Of a stretch of 64,000 bases of DNA, positions 51,761-59,791 are shown piece after piece (the stretch's first letter is position 1; every line of letters starts with the position of its first letter). A model generated the notes under the pieces. The model did no database searches and was not told the DNA's origin. It was given only the letters and a program-made list of their open reading frames with translations. The position numbers were made by a program, and so were the translations under genes. The DNA is from Olsenella sp. An285 (lineage in GTDB: Bacteria > Actinomycetota > Coriobacteriia > Coriobacteriales > Atopobiaceae), in assembly GCF_002159625.1 (NCBI RefSeq), contig NZ_NFIZ01000006.1, positions 97,075 to 161,074 on the forward strand, in the 5' to 3' direction.

Positions 51761-52075
51761 ATGATTAAGGACGTTTCCAGCGCTGAGTTCAATGAGATTC
51801 GTGGCAACGGGGTGGTGCTCGTCGACTTCTACTCCAAGACGTGCGGACCCTGCAAGATGCTCGCGTTCATTCTTGCCGACGTCGACAAGGAGGTTGGCGA
51901 CGACGTCACCATCGCCAAGCTCGACTTTGACGAGAACGCAGACGTGGTCGAGGAGTTTGGCGTCAAGGGCTATCCGACGCTCGTGCTGCTTCGTGACGGC
52001 GCCGAGGTCGCCCGCTCCGCCGGCCTTCGCCAGAAGCCTGAGATCGTGAACATGATCAAGGAGGCAACTGCCTAA
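51761..52075 (+). CDS. trxA: Thioredoxin
   Basis: 104 residues, cytoplasmic. The active site is TCGPC with Cys28 and Cys31; the usual tryptophan before the first cysteine is threonine. The cis-proline is in GVKGYPTLVLL. It begins 12 bp after trxB and so forms an operon with the reductase and the sulfotransferase. A likely role is to keep a cysteine pair of the sulfotransferase (or of a partner enzyme) reduced, but general housekeeping is possible. Confidence 0.9.
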   Translation: MIKDVSSAEFNEIRGNGVVLVDFYSKTCGPCKMLAFILADVDKEVGDDVTIAKLDFDENADVVEEFGVKGYPTLVLLRDGAEVARSAGLRQKPEIVNMIKEATA

Positions 52076-52095
52076 CCCCCTGAAATGCACAAAAC

Positions 52096-52235
52096 GGGAC
52101 GTGCCTGAAACGTGCAAAACAGACGGGGGGACAGAAGGGAGACAAAAGGGACAGGGCAGTTTGTCACGCCGTAGCGTGACAAACTGCCCTGTCCCTTTTG
52201 TCTCCCTTCTGTCCCCCTGTCGCGCCGTCTGTTTT
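52096..52235. repeat. Nested palindrome with 44-bp perfect arms and a half-copy of another module
   Basis: The arms 52126-52169 and 52174-52217 are perfect inverted copies around CGTA. Outside them AAAACAGACGG and CCGTCTGTTTT form a further, interrupted pair. Just before lies GGGACGTGCCTGAAACGTGC (52096-52115), the left arm of the 29249-29296 element without its right arm. The centre GTTTGTCACGC is shared with 45839-45944. Confidence 0.95.
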
Positions 52236-52243
52236 GCGAGCCC

Positions 52244-52597
52244 TTAGATGATGGTGGTGGCGAGGGCGAGGTCAGGCTGAGAGCTGTCGACGCGCGTGTA
52301 CTGGATGAAGACGTCCTCGGAGTGGTCGCCCTCGCACTCGATGACCATGGCGTAGGGGGTGTCCCTCGGGATGGGCGTGCCGTCGGCGCTGACGGTCTTG
52401 TCAAGGCGCACGTGAATCGTTCGCTCGGCCGGCACGGTCACGGAGTACCCGCCTGCCTTGTCCTTGTCCTCGAAGTAGAGGGTGAGGGAGAAATCGATGT
52501 CGGAGCAGCTGGTGTTGAGGATGCACACGGCCTCGTGGCTCACGAACTCGCCGTTGCTCTTGGAGTGCAGATAGCAGTCGGGGATGTACCACTTCAT
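52244..52597 (-). CDS. Anabaena sensory rhodopsin transducer (ASRT) family protein
   Basis: 117 residues from ATG 52597 (MKWYIPDCYLHS). The all-beta ASRT pattern is clear: GEFVSHEAVCILNTSCSDID, then LTLYFEDKDKAGGYSVTVPA, ERTIHVRLD, IPRDTPYAMVIECEGD and VFIQYTRVDSSQPDLAL. In Anabaena the protein binds a rhodopsin, but most homologues are in organisms without rhodopsin and sit in sugar catabolic operons. No rhodopsin gene is in the window. It is divergent from the DUF4867 gene and rhamnose isomerase cluster. It probably acts as a small sugar-related or regulatory protein. A longer upstream frame has no ribosome binding site. Confidence 0.85.
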   Translation of the reverse strand: MKWYIPDCYLHSKSNGEFVSHEAVCILNTSCSDIDFSLTLYFEDKDKAGGYSVTVPAERTIHVRLDKTVSADGTPIPRDTPYAMVIECEGDHSEDVFIQYTRVDSSQPDLALATTII

Positions 52598-52829
52598 GAT
52601 GAAATCACCGCTCTCTAGCGAGCGGTGGAGTGGGAGCAAGTAAGTTGTATCCCAAGGGCGTGGATTGCGCAAGCCCTCTGGGAAATCTGGTCGAAGCAGC
52701 TGGTGCGTGGCTGCCGTTGGCAAGAAAGAGCGGCACCATCCGTGACTTGTCGGTTGACAGGGGCGCGCGGTTGGGGGATGGTACCCAGCGGACGGGGCGC
52801 TCCACTCGGTCCTCGGAAAGCGAAGACAC

Positions 52830-53498
52830 ATGTCTCTTGAGACGCTGCGCGAGAAGAACCCCGCGTATGACATCATGTCTGTCTTTGACCCCTCGTTTGT
52901 CGAGTTCGGCTGCGTTCACGAGGGCGTGTCCGTCCCCAAGATGGAGGCGTTCGTCCGCGCGACCCCCATGCCGGAGGACGAGTTCTACATCCCCTGCGCG
53001 GACGAGCTCATGAACATGGGGGACGAGACGGGTTACATCGTTGACACCCTCTATGGCCAGGCTCCCGCTCAGATTGGCTACTACAACGGTCACGCTCACA
53101 AGCTCAATGCGGTCGAGTGGCACAAGTGCAGCGAGATTCTCGTGCTGTTTGAGGACGTTGTCCTCATCCTGGGCAAGCTGACGGACATCGTGGACGATCG
53201 ATTTGACACCGCCAAGGCGCGCTACTTCTTCGTGCCGGCGGGTACCTGCGTTGAGCTCTATGCCACAACGCTTCACTGGAGCCCCTGCCAGGCCGGCCCC
53301 GACGGCGTTCGTCAGCTGGTTATCCAGGCAATGGGCACCAACACTCCGCTCGAGCGTCCCGTGAAGAGGGAAGAGGGCATGAACCGCCTGCTGCTCGAGC
53401 GCAACAAGTGGGTCCTCATTCACGAGGAGGCCCGCTCCTCCATGGCTCCCGAGGCGTTTGTCGGAATCGTGGGCGAGAACCCGGAGATTGCCTACTAG
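52830..53498 (+). CDS. DUF4867 family protein (cupin-like)
   Basis: 222 residues. The sequence matches the DUF4867 group of Firmicutes and Actinobacteria: ETLREKNPAYDIMSVFDPSFVEFG, IGYYNGHAHKLNAVEWHKCSEI, YFFVPAGTCVELYATTLHWSPCQ and ERNKWVLIHEEA. Spaced histidines and glutamates (His91, Glu97, His99 region) and a late His fit a metal-binding cupin. Function is unknown; homologues adjoin sugar isomerase and aldolase genes. The gene stands 425 bp before rhaA with a hairpin in between, so it may be transcribed with or separately from it. Confidence 0.8.
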   Translation: MSLETLREKNPAYDIMSVFDPSFVEFGCVHEGVSVPKMEAFVRATPMPEDEFYIPCADELMNMGDETGYIVDTLYGQAPAQIGYYNGHAHKLNAVEWHKCSEILVLFEDVVLILGKLTDIVDDRFDTAKARYFFVPAGTCVELYATTLHWSPCQAGPDGVRQLVIQAMGTNTPLERPVKREEGMNRLLLERNKWVLIHEEARSSMAPEAFVGIVGENPEIAY

Positions 53499-53543
53499 CA
53501 TCTGGGAAATGAACAAATAATTGATTTAGCTTCCTGAAGCGTA

Positions 53544-53588
53544 GCGTCACGTGGCTCCCATCGTCATCCTGATGGGGCCACGTGACGC
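53544..53588. terminator. Stem-loop after DUF4867
   Basis: GCGTCACGTGGC pairs with GCCACGTGACGC, and inside CCCATC pairs with GATGGG. It is a 45-nt stable stem without a T tract, 46 bp after the DUF4867 stop. The remaining gap up to 53922 contains the operator and promoter of rhaA, but no other gene. Confidence 0.7.
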
Positions 53589-53809
53589 CGCCGAATGTGG
53601 CCAATGGCCTCGTAAAGGTGTCGGATGTCCCAAGTACCACCCGCTCCAAAGTGGAAGTTAACCCCGGTGTACCAGTTTGCGCAGGTAGAGCTACTACCGT
53701 TTACGGACGATGCGCGACCGTTCCCCCGATAGATATGTGTTTGCAGGTGAACCGCTCGTAATCCAGCGGTAATCTGCTAGTCAGAAAAACTTGTGTTGGT
53801 TGGCAGTGA

Positions 53810-53821
53810 TTAAACGTATAA
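53810..53821 (+). promoter_or_regulatory. LacI-type operator upstream of rhaA
   Basis: TTAAACGTATAA is an imperfect palindrome with the CG centre of LacI-family sites, in the context GGTT...AACC. It lies about 100 bp before rhaA. A 14-bp sequence GGTGGAGTGGGAGC (53836-53849) just after it recurs at 52624-52637 in the other control region of this locus. Confidence 0.55.
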
Positions 53822-53922
53822 CCATACAAATCAGAGGTGGAGTGGGAGCGCCCGCCAATATCGCAGCCAATCGGCACCGGTAAGAATCTCTATATGAGTT
53901 GAGTCAAAGAAGGAGGAAGGGA

Positions 53923-55149
53923 ATGAGCACTGCCGAGAAGAACTATCAGATTGCCAAGGAGCAGTACGCCGAGTTTGGCGTCGACACCGACAAGGCCCTG
54001 GAACTTCTCAAGAAGACCCCGATCTCGGTGCACTGCTGGCAGATCAACGATCTCTCCGGTCTCGAGGACTTCGACTCCGAGCTCACCGGTGGCATCCAGG
54101 CCATCGGCGACGCCCCGGGCAAGCCCCACAGCCGCGAGGAGTACATGACCAACCTGGTGAAGGCCCTCGACTGCATCCCCGGCGCCACCAAGCTCGCCCT
54201 GCACGCAATCTATCCGTGGACAGATGACAAGCCCGAGCGCAACATGCTCGAGCCCAAGCACTTTGCGGGCTGGGTCGACTTTGCCAAGGAGCACAACATT
54301 GGCCTCGACATGAACCCCACGTACTTCTCGCACCCCATGTCGGACAGCGGCTGGACGCTTGCCAGCCCCGACAAGGCGGTTCGCGACTTCTGGATCGAGC
54401 ACGGCAAGTGCTGCCGCAAGATCGGTGAGTACTTCGGTCGCGAGCTCGGTCAGCCCTGCATCACCAACCACTGGATCGGCGACGGAATGAAGGACTACAC
54501 CGCCGACACCCTTGGTCCGCGCCTGCGCCTCAAGGACTCCCTCGACCAGATCTTCGCCGAGCCGATCGACCGCGCGTACAACATCGACTCCGTCGAGAGC
54601 AAGCTCTTTGGCCTTGGCTCCGAGTACTACGTGCCCGGCTCGCATGAGTTCTACACCAACTACGTGATGAGCAACCACAACTGCATCATGTGCATGGACG
54701 CCGGTCACTTCCACCCCACCGAGCAGGTCTCCATGAAGATCTCCTCCTACATCGCCTTTGGCGAGGAGATGATGCTTCACGTGAGCCGTCCCGTCCGCTG
54801 GGACTCCGATCACGTGGTCTCCGTGGACGACGAGACCAAGCAGATCATGGAGGAGATCGTCAAGTGCGACGCCCTCGACAAGGTGCACATCGGCCTCGAC
54901 TTCTTCGACGCCTCCATCGAGCGCATCGCCGCCACGGTCATTGGTGCCCGCGATGCCCGCAAGTGCCTCATGCTCGCCCTGCTCAACCCCGTTGAGGAGC
55001 TCAAGAAGGCCGAGGCCGAGGGCAACTACGCCAAGCGCCTCGCCCTTCACGAGGAGGCCAAGACGCTGCCGGCCGGCCTCGTCTGGGACTACTTCTGCGA
55101 GACTGAGGGCGTTCCTGGCCGCGAGTGGGTCAAGGGCATCGTCCAGTAA
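53923..55149 (+). CDS. rhaA: L-rhamnose isomerase
   Basis: 408 residues, usual length about 420. It isomerises L-rhamnose to L-rhamnulose and, in many species, L-lyxose to L-xylulose. TIM-barrel with metal ligands in family blocks: SVHCWQINDLSGLEDF, LALHAIYPWTDDKPERN, LDMNPTYFSHPMSDSGWTLASPD, CITNHWIGDGMKD, CIMCMDAGHFHPTEQVSMK and HIGLDFFDASIERIAA. ATG 53923 follows AGGAGGAAGG. It heads a unit with aldo/keto reductase, ABC importer and a kinase. No rhamnulose-1-P aldolase or rhaM is in the window. Confidence 0.95.
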   Translation: MSTAEKNYQIAKEQYAEFGVDTDKALELLKKTPISVHCWQINDLSGLEDFDSELTGGIQAIGDAPGKPHSREEYMTNLVKALDCIPGATKLALHAIYPWTDDKPERNMLEPKHFAGWVDFAKEHNIGLDMNPTYFSHPMSDSGWTLASPDKAVRDFWIEHGKCCRKIGEYFGRELGQPCITNHWIGDGMKDYTADTLGPRLRLKDSLDQIFAEPIDRAYNIDSVESKLFGLGSEYYVPGSHEFYTNYVMSNHNCIMCMDAGHFHPTEQVSMKISSYIAFGEEMMLHVSRPVRWDSDHVVSVDDETKQIMEEIVKCDALDKVHIGLDFFDASIERIAATVIGARDARKCLMLALLNPVEELKKAEAEGNYAKRLALHEEAKTLPAGLVWDYFCETEGVPGREWVKGIVQ

Positions 55150-55207
55150 GACGGAGAGCGACTCCCGCCCGTGCGATGGGAGCGCAAGGATAGGAGAGGA
55201 GAAGGAC

Positions 55208-56173
55208 ATGGAAAGGAAGATGGTCTCGATTCCCGACACAGACCTCGAGTTCCTGCCGTTTGGCCTGGGAACCGCGGATGCGGGTCTGCTGTGGGACGGG
55301 GCGGAGGCGGACAGGATCTTCGATGCCTTCCTCGACAATGGCGGCTCGCTGATCGACACCGCCCACGTCTACTCTGACTGGGTGCCGCCCGAGATCGCCC
55401 GCGCCGAGCGCGTGGTGGGCGACTGGCTCGAGCGCAGCGGAAAGCGCGACCAGGTGGTCCTCATCACCAAGGGCGGCCACCCCGACATGGCGTGCGAGCA
55501 CCCCGACACGCACAAGAGCCGCATGACCAAGGCCGATATGGTCTCTGATCTTGACAGCTCCCTCAAGCAGCTTCGCACCGACCACATTGACATCTACTTC
55601 TACCACCGCGACGACGAGACCCAGACCGTGGAGCAGCTCGTTGACGTGATGGAGGAGTTCCACCAGCAGGGCAAGGTGCGCTACTACGCCTGCTCCAACT
55701 GGAGCACCGAGCGCATGCGCGCCGCCGACGAGTACGCCAAGTCCAAGGGCTACCGTGGCTTCGTGGCCAACCAGGCCCTGCTCAACCTTGGCTACAAGTA
55801 CATGAACCCGCTCGCTGACGACACGATGGTGTACGCGGACGCCGAGATGCAGGCCTATCACGACGAGAACCGCGGAAACCTCCTCATGCCGTTCATGGGC
55901 GTCTGCAGCGGCTTCTTCCACCGCTACGTCGCCGAGGGCGAGGACGCCGTCAAGGACAGCCCGTACTACACGGAGGGCAACCTTCGTGTCGCCAAGCGCG
56001 TGGTCGAGCTCATGGAGCGCTATGGCGCGACGGTCTCCCAGGTGGTCCTTGGCTTCTTTGGCCAGCAGAAGTTCCCCTGCGCGCCGCTCTACGGCCCGCG
56101 CGACATCGAGGCGCTCGAGGATGCCATGAAGGCCTTCGACGTTCCGTTCACCGCGGAGGACTACGACATCTAG
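55208..56173 (+). CDS. Aldo/keto reductase
   Basis: 321 residues from ATG 55208, with AGGAGAGGAGAAGG upstream. The catalytic tetrad is visible: Asp and Tyr in DTAHVYSDW, Lys in LITKGG, His in FYHRDD. It reduces aldehydes/ketones with NADPH, or the reverse. In a rhamnose-type pathway it could reduce lactaldehyde, or oxidise/reduce the sugar itself. It lies between rhaA and the ABC genes in the same direction with short gaps, so it belongs to the operon. Confidence 0.85.
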   Translation: MERKMVSIPDTDLEFLPFGLGTADAGLLWDGAEADRIFDAFLDNGGSLIDTAHVYSDWVPPEIARAERVVGDWLERSGKRDQVVLITKGGHPDMACEHPDTHKSRMTKADMVSDLDSSLKQLRTDHIDIYFYHRDDETQTVEQLVDVMEEFHQQGKVRYYACSNWSTERMRAADEYAKSKGYRGFVANQALLNLGYKYMNPLADDTMVYADAEMQAYHDENRGNLLMPFMGVCSGFFHRYVAEGEDAVKDSPYYTEGNLRVAKRVVELMERYGATVSQVVLGFFGQQKFPCAPLYGPRDIEALEDAMKAFDVPFTAEDYDI

Positions 56174-56210
56174 CGGGGACGCTGCCACGAACCAAGGAAA
56201 GGAGGTTCAC

Positions 56211-57704
56211 GTGAGCACGATTCTTAAGCTCGAGCACATCTACAAGAGCTTCCCGGGCGTCAAGGCGCTTGACGACATGCAGATCGAGCTGGAGCGCGGC
56301 GAGATTCACGCGGTGTGCGGCGAGAACGGTGCGGGCAAGTCCACGCTCATGAAGGTCATCACGGGCGTGTACAAGGCCGATTCCGGCAACATGTACCTCA
56401 ACGGCGAGAAGATCACCGTCAACGAGCCCAACGATGCCTACAGCAAGGGCATCGCGATCATCTTCCAGGAGACGAGCCTCTTCAAGGACCTCACGGTCCT
56501 CGAGAACATGTTCATGGGGCACGAGCCGGTCAAGAAGATCGGCCCCATCAGCAACATCGACTACGCCGCCGAGGAGGCCAAGGCGACCGAGATCTTCAAC
56601 TTCCTCGGCATCAGCGGCATCAGCTTCGACGACAAGATCGACAACCTCGGCGTTGCCGCCAAGCAGATGGTCGAGATCGCCAAGGCGCTCACCTACGACG
56701 CCGAGGTGCTCATCTTCGACGAGCCCACCGCCGCCCTCACCGAGAAGGAGGTCCGCTCCCTCTTTGAGACCATCCAGCGCCTCAAGGAGCGCGGCGTCTC
56801 CATGCTTTACATCTCCCACCGCATGGAGGAGATCTTCGAGATCACCGATCGCGTGACCGTCATCCGCGACGGCTCGTTCATCAAGACGGCAAAGACCAGC
56901 GAGGTCACCGAGCAGCAGCTCATTGCCTGGATGGTCGGTCGCGAGATGGTCGGCGAGCTCTACTGCAAGGCCGACGTCGAGATTGGCGAGCCGGTGCTCG
57001 AGGTCAAGGGGCTCACCAAGCCCGGCCTGCTCGAGAACATCGACTTCACGCTTCGCCGCGGCGAGATCCTCGGCTTTGCCGGCCTCGCCGGAGCTGGTCG
57101 AACGGAGAGCGCGGAGTGCATCTGTGGTCTGATGAAACGTTATACCGCCGACATCAAGCTCTTTGGCAAGCCGTTCAAGGCAAAGAACTACCGTCACGCC
57201 ATCGACAACGGCCTCGTCTATCTCTCCGAGGACCGCAAGAAGTACGGCCTCGTCGTACCGATGTCGGTCAAGGAAAACCTCACGATGTCGATCCTGTACC
57301 AGATCTCCAAGGGCACCTTCATCGACTTCAAGACCGAGAACCAGATTGTCGAGAAGTACATGAAGGATCTCTCCGTCAAGGCTCCCGACAAGGACTTCGT
57401 GGTCGAGAACCTCTCCGGAGGAAACCAGCAGAAGGTCCTTCTTGCCAAGGCGCTCTGCGCGAAGCCCAAGATCCTCATTCTCGACGAGCCCACGCGCGGC
57501 GTTGACGTCGGTGCCAAGGCCGAGATCTACAAGATCATCAAGCAGCTGTCCGAGCAGGGCATCTCCATCATCATGATCTCCTCCGAGATGCCGGAGCTCC
57601 TGGGCATGAGCGACCGCGTGGTCGTCATCAAGGAAGGCCGCAAGGTCGGCGAGGTCGAGCGCAAGGACTTCTCGCAGGAGAAGGTCCTCGGTATGGCACT
57701 GTAG
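56211..57704 (+). CDS. Sugar ABC importer ATPase (RbsA/RhaT-like, two ATPase domains)
   Basis: 497 residues. Two tandem ABC domains: the first has Walker A GENGAGKST near 34-42 and Walker B VLIFDEPTAALTE; the second has a degenerate Walker A region (AGLAGAGRTES) with signature LSGGNQQKV and ILILDEPTRGVDVGAK. It is the sole ATPase of a CUT2-type (ribose/rhamnose/AI-2) importer. Start is GTG at 56211 with AAAGGAGG. It precedes two permeases and the binding protein. Confidence 0.95.
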   Translation: MSTILKLEHIYKSFPGVKALDDMQIELERGEIHAVCGENGAGKSTLMKVITGVYKADSGNMYLNGEKITVNEPNDAYSKGIAIIFQETSLFKDLTVLENMFMGHEPVKKIGPISNIDYAAEEAKATEIFNFLGISGISFDDKIDNLGVAAKQMVEIAKALTYDAEVLIFDEPTAALTEKEVRSLFETIQRLKERGVSMLYISHRMEEIFEITDRVTVIRDGSFIKTAKTSEVTEQQLIAWMVGREMVGELYCKADVEIGEPVLEVKGLTKPGLLENIDFTLRRGEILGFAGLAGAGRTESAECICGLMKRYTADIKLFGKPFKAKNYRHAIDNGLVYLSEDRKKYGLVVPMSVKENLTMSILYQISKGTFIDFKTENQIVEKYMKDLSVKAPDKDFVVENLSGGNQQKVLLAKALCAKPKILILDEPTRGVDVGAKAEIYKIIKQLSEQGISIIMISSEMPELLGMSDRVVVIKEGRKVGEVERKDFSQEKVLGMAL

Positions 57705-57718
57705 GAAGGAGGGAACCC

Positions 57719-58708
57719 ATGAACAAAAAGAATCCCGTCGTCAGCTTCTTCACTTCTCGCGAGGGCATCCTGGCGATCTTCGTGGCCATCTTCTTTGGCG
57801 TGCTCGTTGCGACGTCGAACCTCGGCCAGGACATGTTCTCCTTCCTGAAGGACGTGTCCTACATGATCGTTGGCGGCCTTGCCCTCATGCTCGTGGTCAT
57901 GCTCGGCGAGATCGACATCTCCGCGGGCACGGTCCTTGGCCTCATTGGCTTCTTCACGGGCAACCTGCTCAAGATGGGCGTTCCCATCCCGCTGGTCATT
58001 CTCGTGGGAATGCTCGTCGGCATGGTCAACTCGGCGATCATCGGCTTCATCAACGTGAAGTTCCACGTTCCGACGATGGTCGTCTCCCTTGCCATGGTCA
58101 AGCTTCACCTGGGCATCTTCCCGCTGCTCCCCAACGCGGGCTGGGTCTCCAACATTCCGATGGAGATTTCCAACGTGGGCAACGCCAAGATAGGCGTCGT
58201 TCCCGTGATGCTGTTCTTCTCGCTCGCCATCCTCGTCTTCTTCATGTGGTTCATGAAGTACACGCGCTTTGGCAAGACCATCTACGCCGTTGGTGGCAGC
58301 AAGCCGTCCGCCACGCTCGCCGGCATCAAGAACGGGAAGGTCGTCTTCCTCACGTTTGTCATGTCCGGCGCGCTCCTGGGCATCACGTCCATCATGTACT
58401 GGCTCCCGGCATCCCAGGTCCAGCCCTCCGGCACCAACGGCCTTGAGATGTACTTCATCCCCATCGCCGTCGTCGCCGGCGTGAGCATCCTCGGCGGAAC
58501 CGGTCGTCCCATCGGCATCCTCATCTCCACGTTCCTCATTGCCATGCTGCAGCGCGCCTGCATCCTCTGGGGCCTCGGCAACGCCTGGCTGTACCTCACG
58601 TACGGCGTCGTCGTCCTGATTGCCGTCTACAGCTCCGTTACTGACTTCGCAGCTCTCTTTGGAGGCCGCAAGAAGAAGGACGCCAATCTCGAGGGAGGTG
58701 CGAACTAA
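57719..58708 (+). CDS. CUT2 sugar ABC permease 1 (RhaP/RbsC family)
   Basis: 329 residues, about 9-10 membrane segments. Family motif: GEIDISAGTVLGLIGFFTGNLL, and the cytoplasmic loop KYTRFGKTIYAVGGSKPSATLAGIKN, followed by AVVAGVSILGGTGRPIGILIST. It forms the channel with permease 2. 15 bp after the ATPase and directly abutting the next gene (TAA immediately followed by ATG). Confidence 0.95.
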   Translation: MNKKNPVVSFFTSREGILAIFVAIFFGVLVATSNLGQDMFSFLKDVSYMIVGGLALMLVVMLGEIDISAGTVLGLIGFFTGNLLKMGVPIPLVILVGMLVGMVNSAIIGFINVKFHVPTMVVSLAMVKLHLGIFPLLPNAGWVSNIPMEISNVGNAKIGVVPVMLFFSLAILVFFMWFMKYTRFGKTIYAVGGSKPSATLAGIKNGKVVFLTFVMSGALLGITSIMYWLPASQVQPSGTNGLEMYFIPIAVVAGVSILGGTGRPIGILISTFLIAMLQRACILWGLGNAWLYLTYGVVVLIAVYSSVTDFAALFGGRKKKDANLEGGAN

Positions 58709-59725
58709 ATGAAAATCGGGAAGAAGAAGCTCAACATCTCCAACGCGGTTGTCCTTACGGTCATCCTGATTCTCCTGATCGTGGCATTTGGCCTGATCAT
58801 CCCCAGGGGCGTGTTCTTCAGGCCCGATGTCCTGCTCGGGACCACCACCGACGTGGCATACCTTGGCGTCATGGCCCTGCCGATGACGTTCATCATCCTC
58901 ACCGCGGGCATTGACCTCTCGGTCGGCTTCCTGATGTGCGCCTCCGCGATGTTCTTCAGCACCGCGTACGGCGCCACGGGGTCGCTCGTTCCGTCCGTGC
59001 TCATCGCACTTGCCTCCGGTGCGCTCTTTGGCTTCATCAACGGCATCATCGTCGCGAAGACCAAGATTCACTCCTGGCTCGTCACGCTGAGCACCATGTA
59101 CGTTTTCCAGGCCATCACCTGGTTCATCGGCGGCACGCACTCCTATGCTTCCGGCGAGGCGTTCGTCGACTTCCTCAGGGGCGACGTCCTCGGCATCGTT
59201 CCGATCCAGCTCGTCATTCTCATCGTGTTCTGGATCATCTTCGACCTGCTGGACACCCGCTCCACCCTGGGTAGGTACCTGCACGCCATCGGCCACAACG
59301 AGAACGGCGTCATGTTCTCCGGCGTGGACGCCAAGATGATCCAGTGCCTGATCTTCGTCATGATGGGCGTCATGTGCGCGGTTGCCGGCGTCATGTTCCT
59401 CGGCAGCTCCTGGGAGATCAACCAGACCACCGGCCTCAACATGAACATCGAGGTCATCGCCATCGTCGTCCTGGGCGGCACGAGCGTCGCAGGCGGCACG
59501 GGCTCCATCCGCGGCACCTTCGTCGCAACGCTGATCGTGGGCGTGCTTCGCCGCGGCCTGGCCCTCATGGGCATGAGCGGTGACGTCTACAACTTCATTC
59601 TCGGCGTCGTTCTCCTGTGCGCGCTCGTGGCCTTCACGCAGAGCGAGATCAGGAAGCGCCAGGCAAGCCGTGAGGCGGCGCTCGCCAACCTCAACGAGAG
59701 CTCCGCTCCGGAAAAGACCTCTTAG
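58709..59725 (+). CDS. CUT2 sugar ABC permease 2 (RhaQ/RbsC family)
   Basis: 338 residues, about 9-10 membrane segments. Family loop TAGIDLSVGFLMCASAMFF and TLGRYLHAIGHNENGVMFSGV, then AIVVLGGTSVAGGTGSIRGTF. Two different permeases are typical of rhamnose and AI-2 importers (RhaPQ, LsrCD). The start abuts the previous stop. After the stop two small palindromes, GACTGC-AGAA-GCAGTC (59733-59748) and GCACGCTAGCGTGC (59754-59767), precede the binding-protein gene. Confidence 0.95.
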   Translation: MKIGKKKLNISNAVVLTVILILLIVAFGLIIPRGVFFRPDVLLGTTTDVAYLGVMALPMTFIILTAGIDLSVGFLMCASAMFFSTAYGATGSLVPSVLIALASGALFGFINGIIVAKTKIHSWLVTLSTMYVFQAITWFIGGTHSYASGEAFVDFLRGDVLGIVPIQLVILIVFWIIFDLLDTRSTLGRYLHAIGHNENGVMFSGVDAKMIQCLIFVMMGVMCAVAGVMFLGSSWEINQTTGLNMNIEVIAIVVLGGTSVAGGTGSIRGTFVATLIVGVLRRGLALMGMSGDVYNFILGVVLLCALVAFTQSEIRKRQASREAALANLNESSAPEKTS

Positions 59726-59791
59726 CGGAAGGGACTGCAGAAGCAGTCTGGGAGCACGCTAGCGTGCAAAAGGAAGGGAAAGGAAAGGATC

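Noticed and set aside
49652..52117. 821-residue open frame antisense to the sulfotransferase and thioredoxin genes
   Set aside because: It spans several real genes on the other strand and lacks recognisable motifs.
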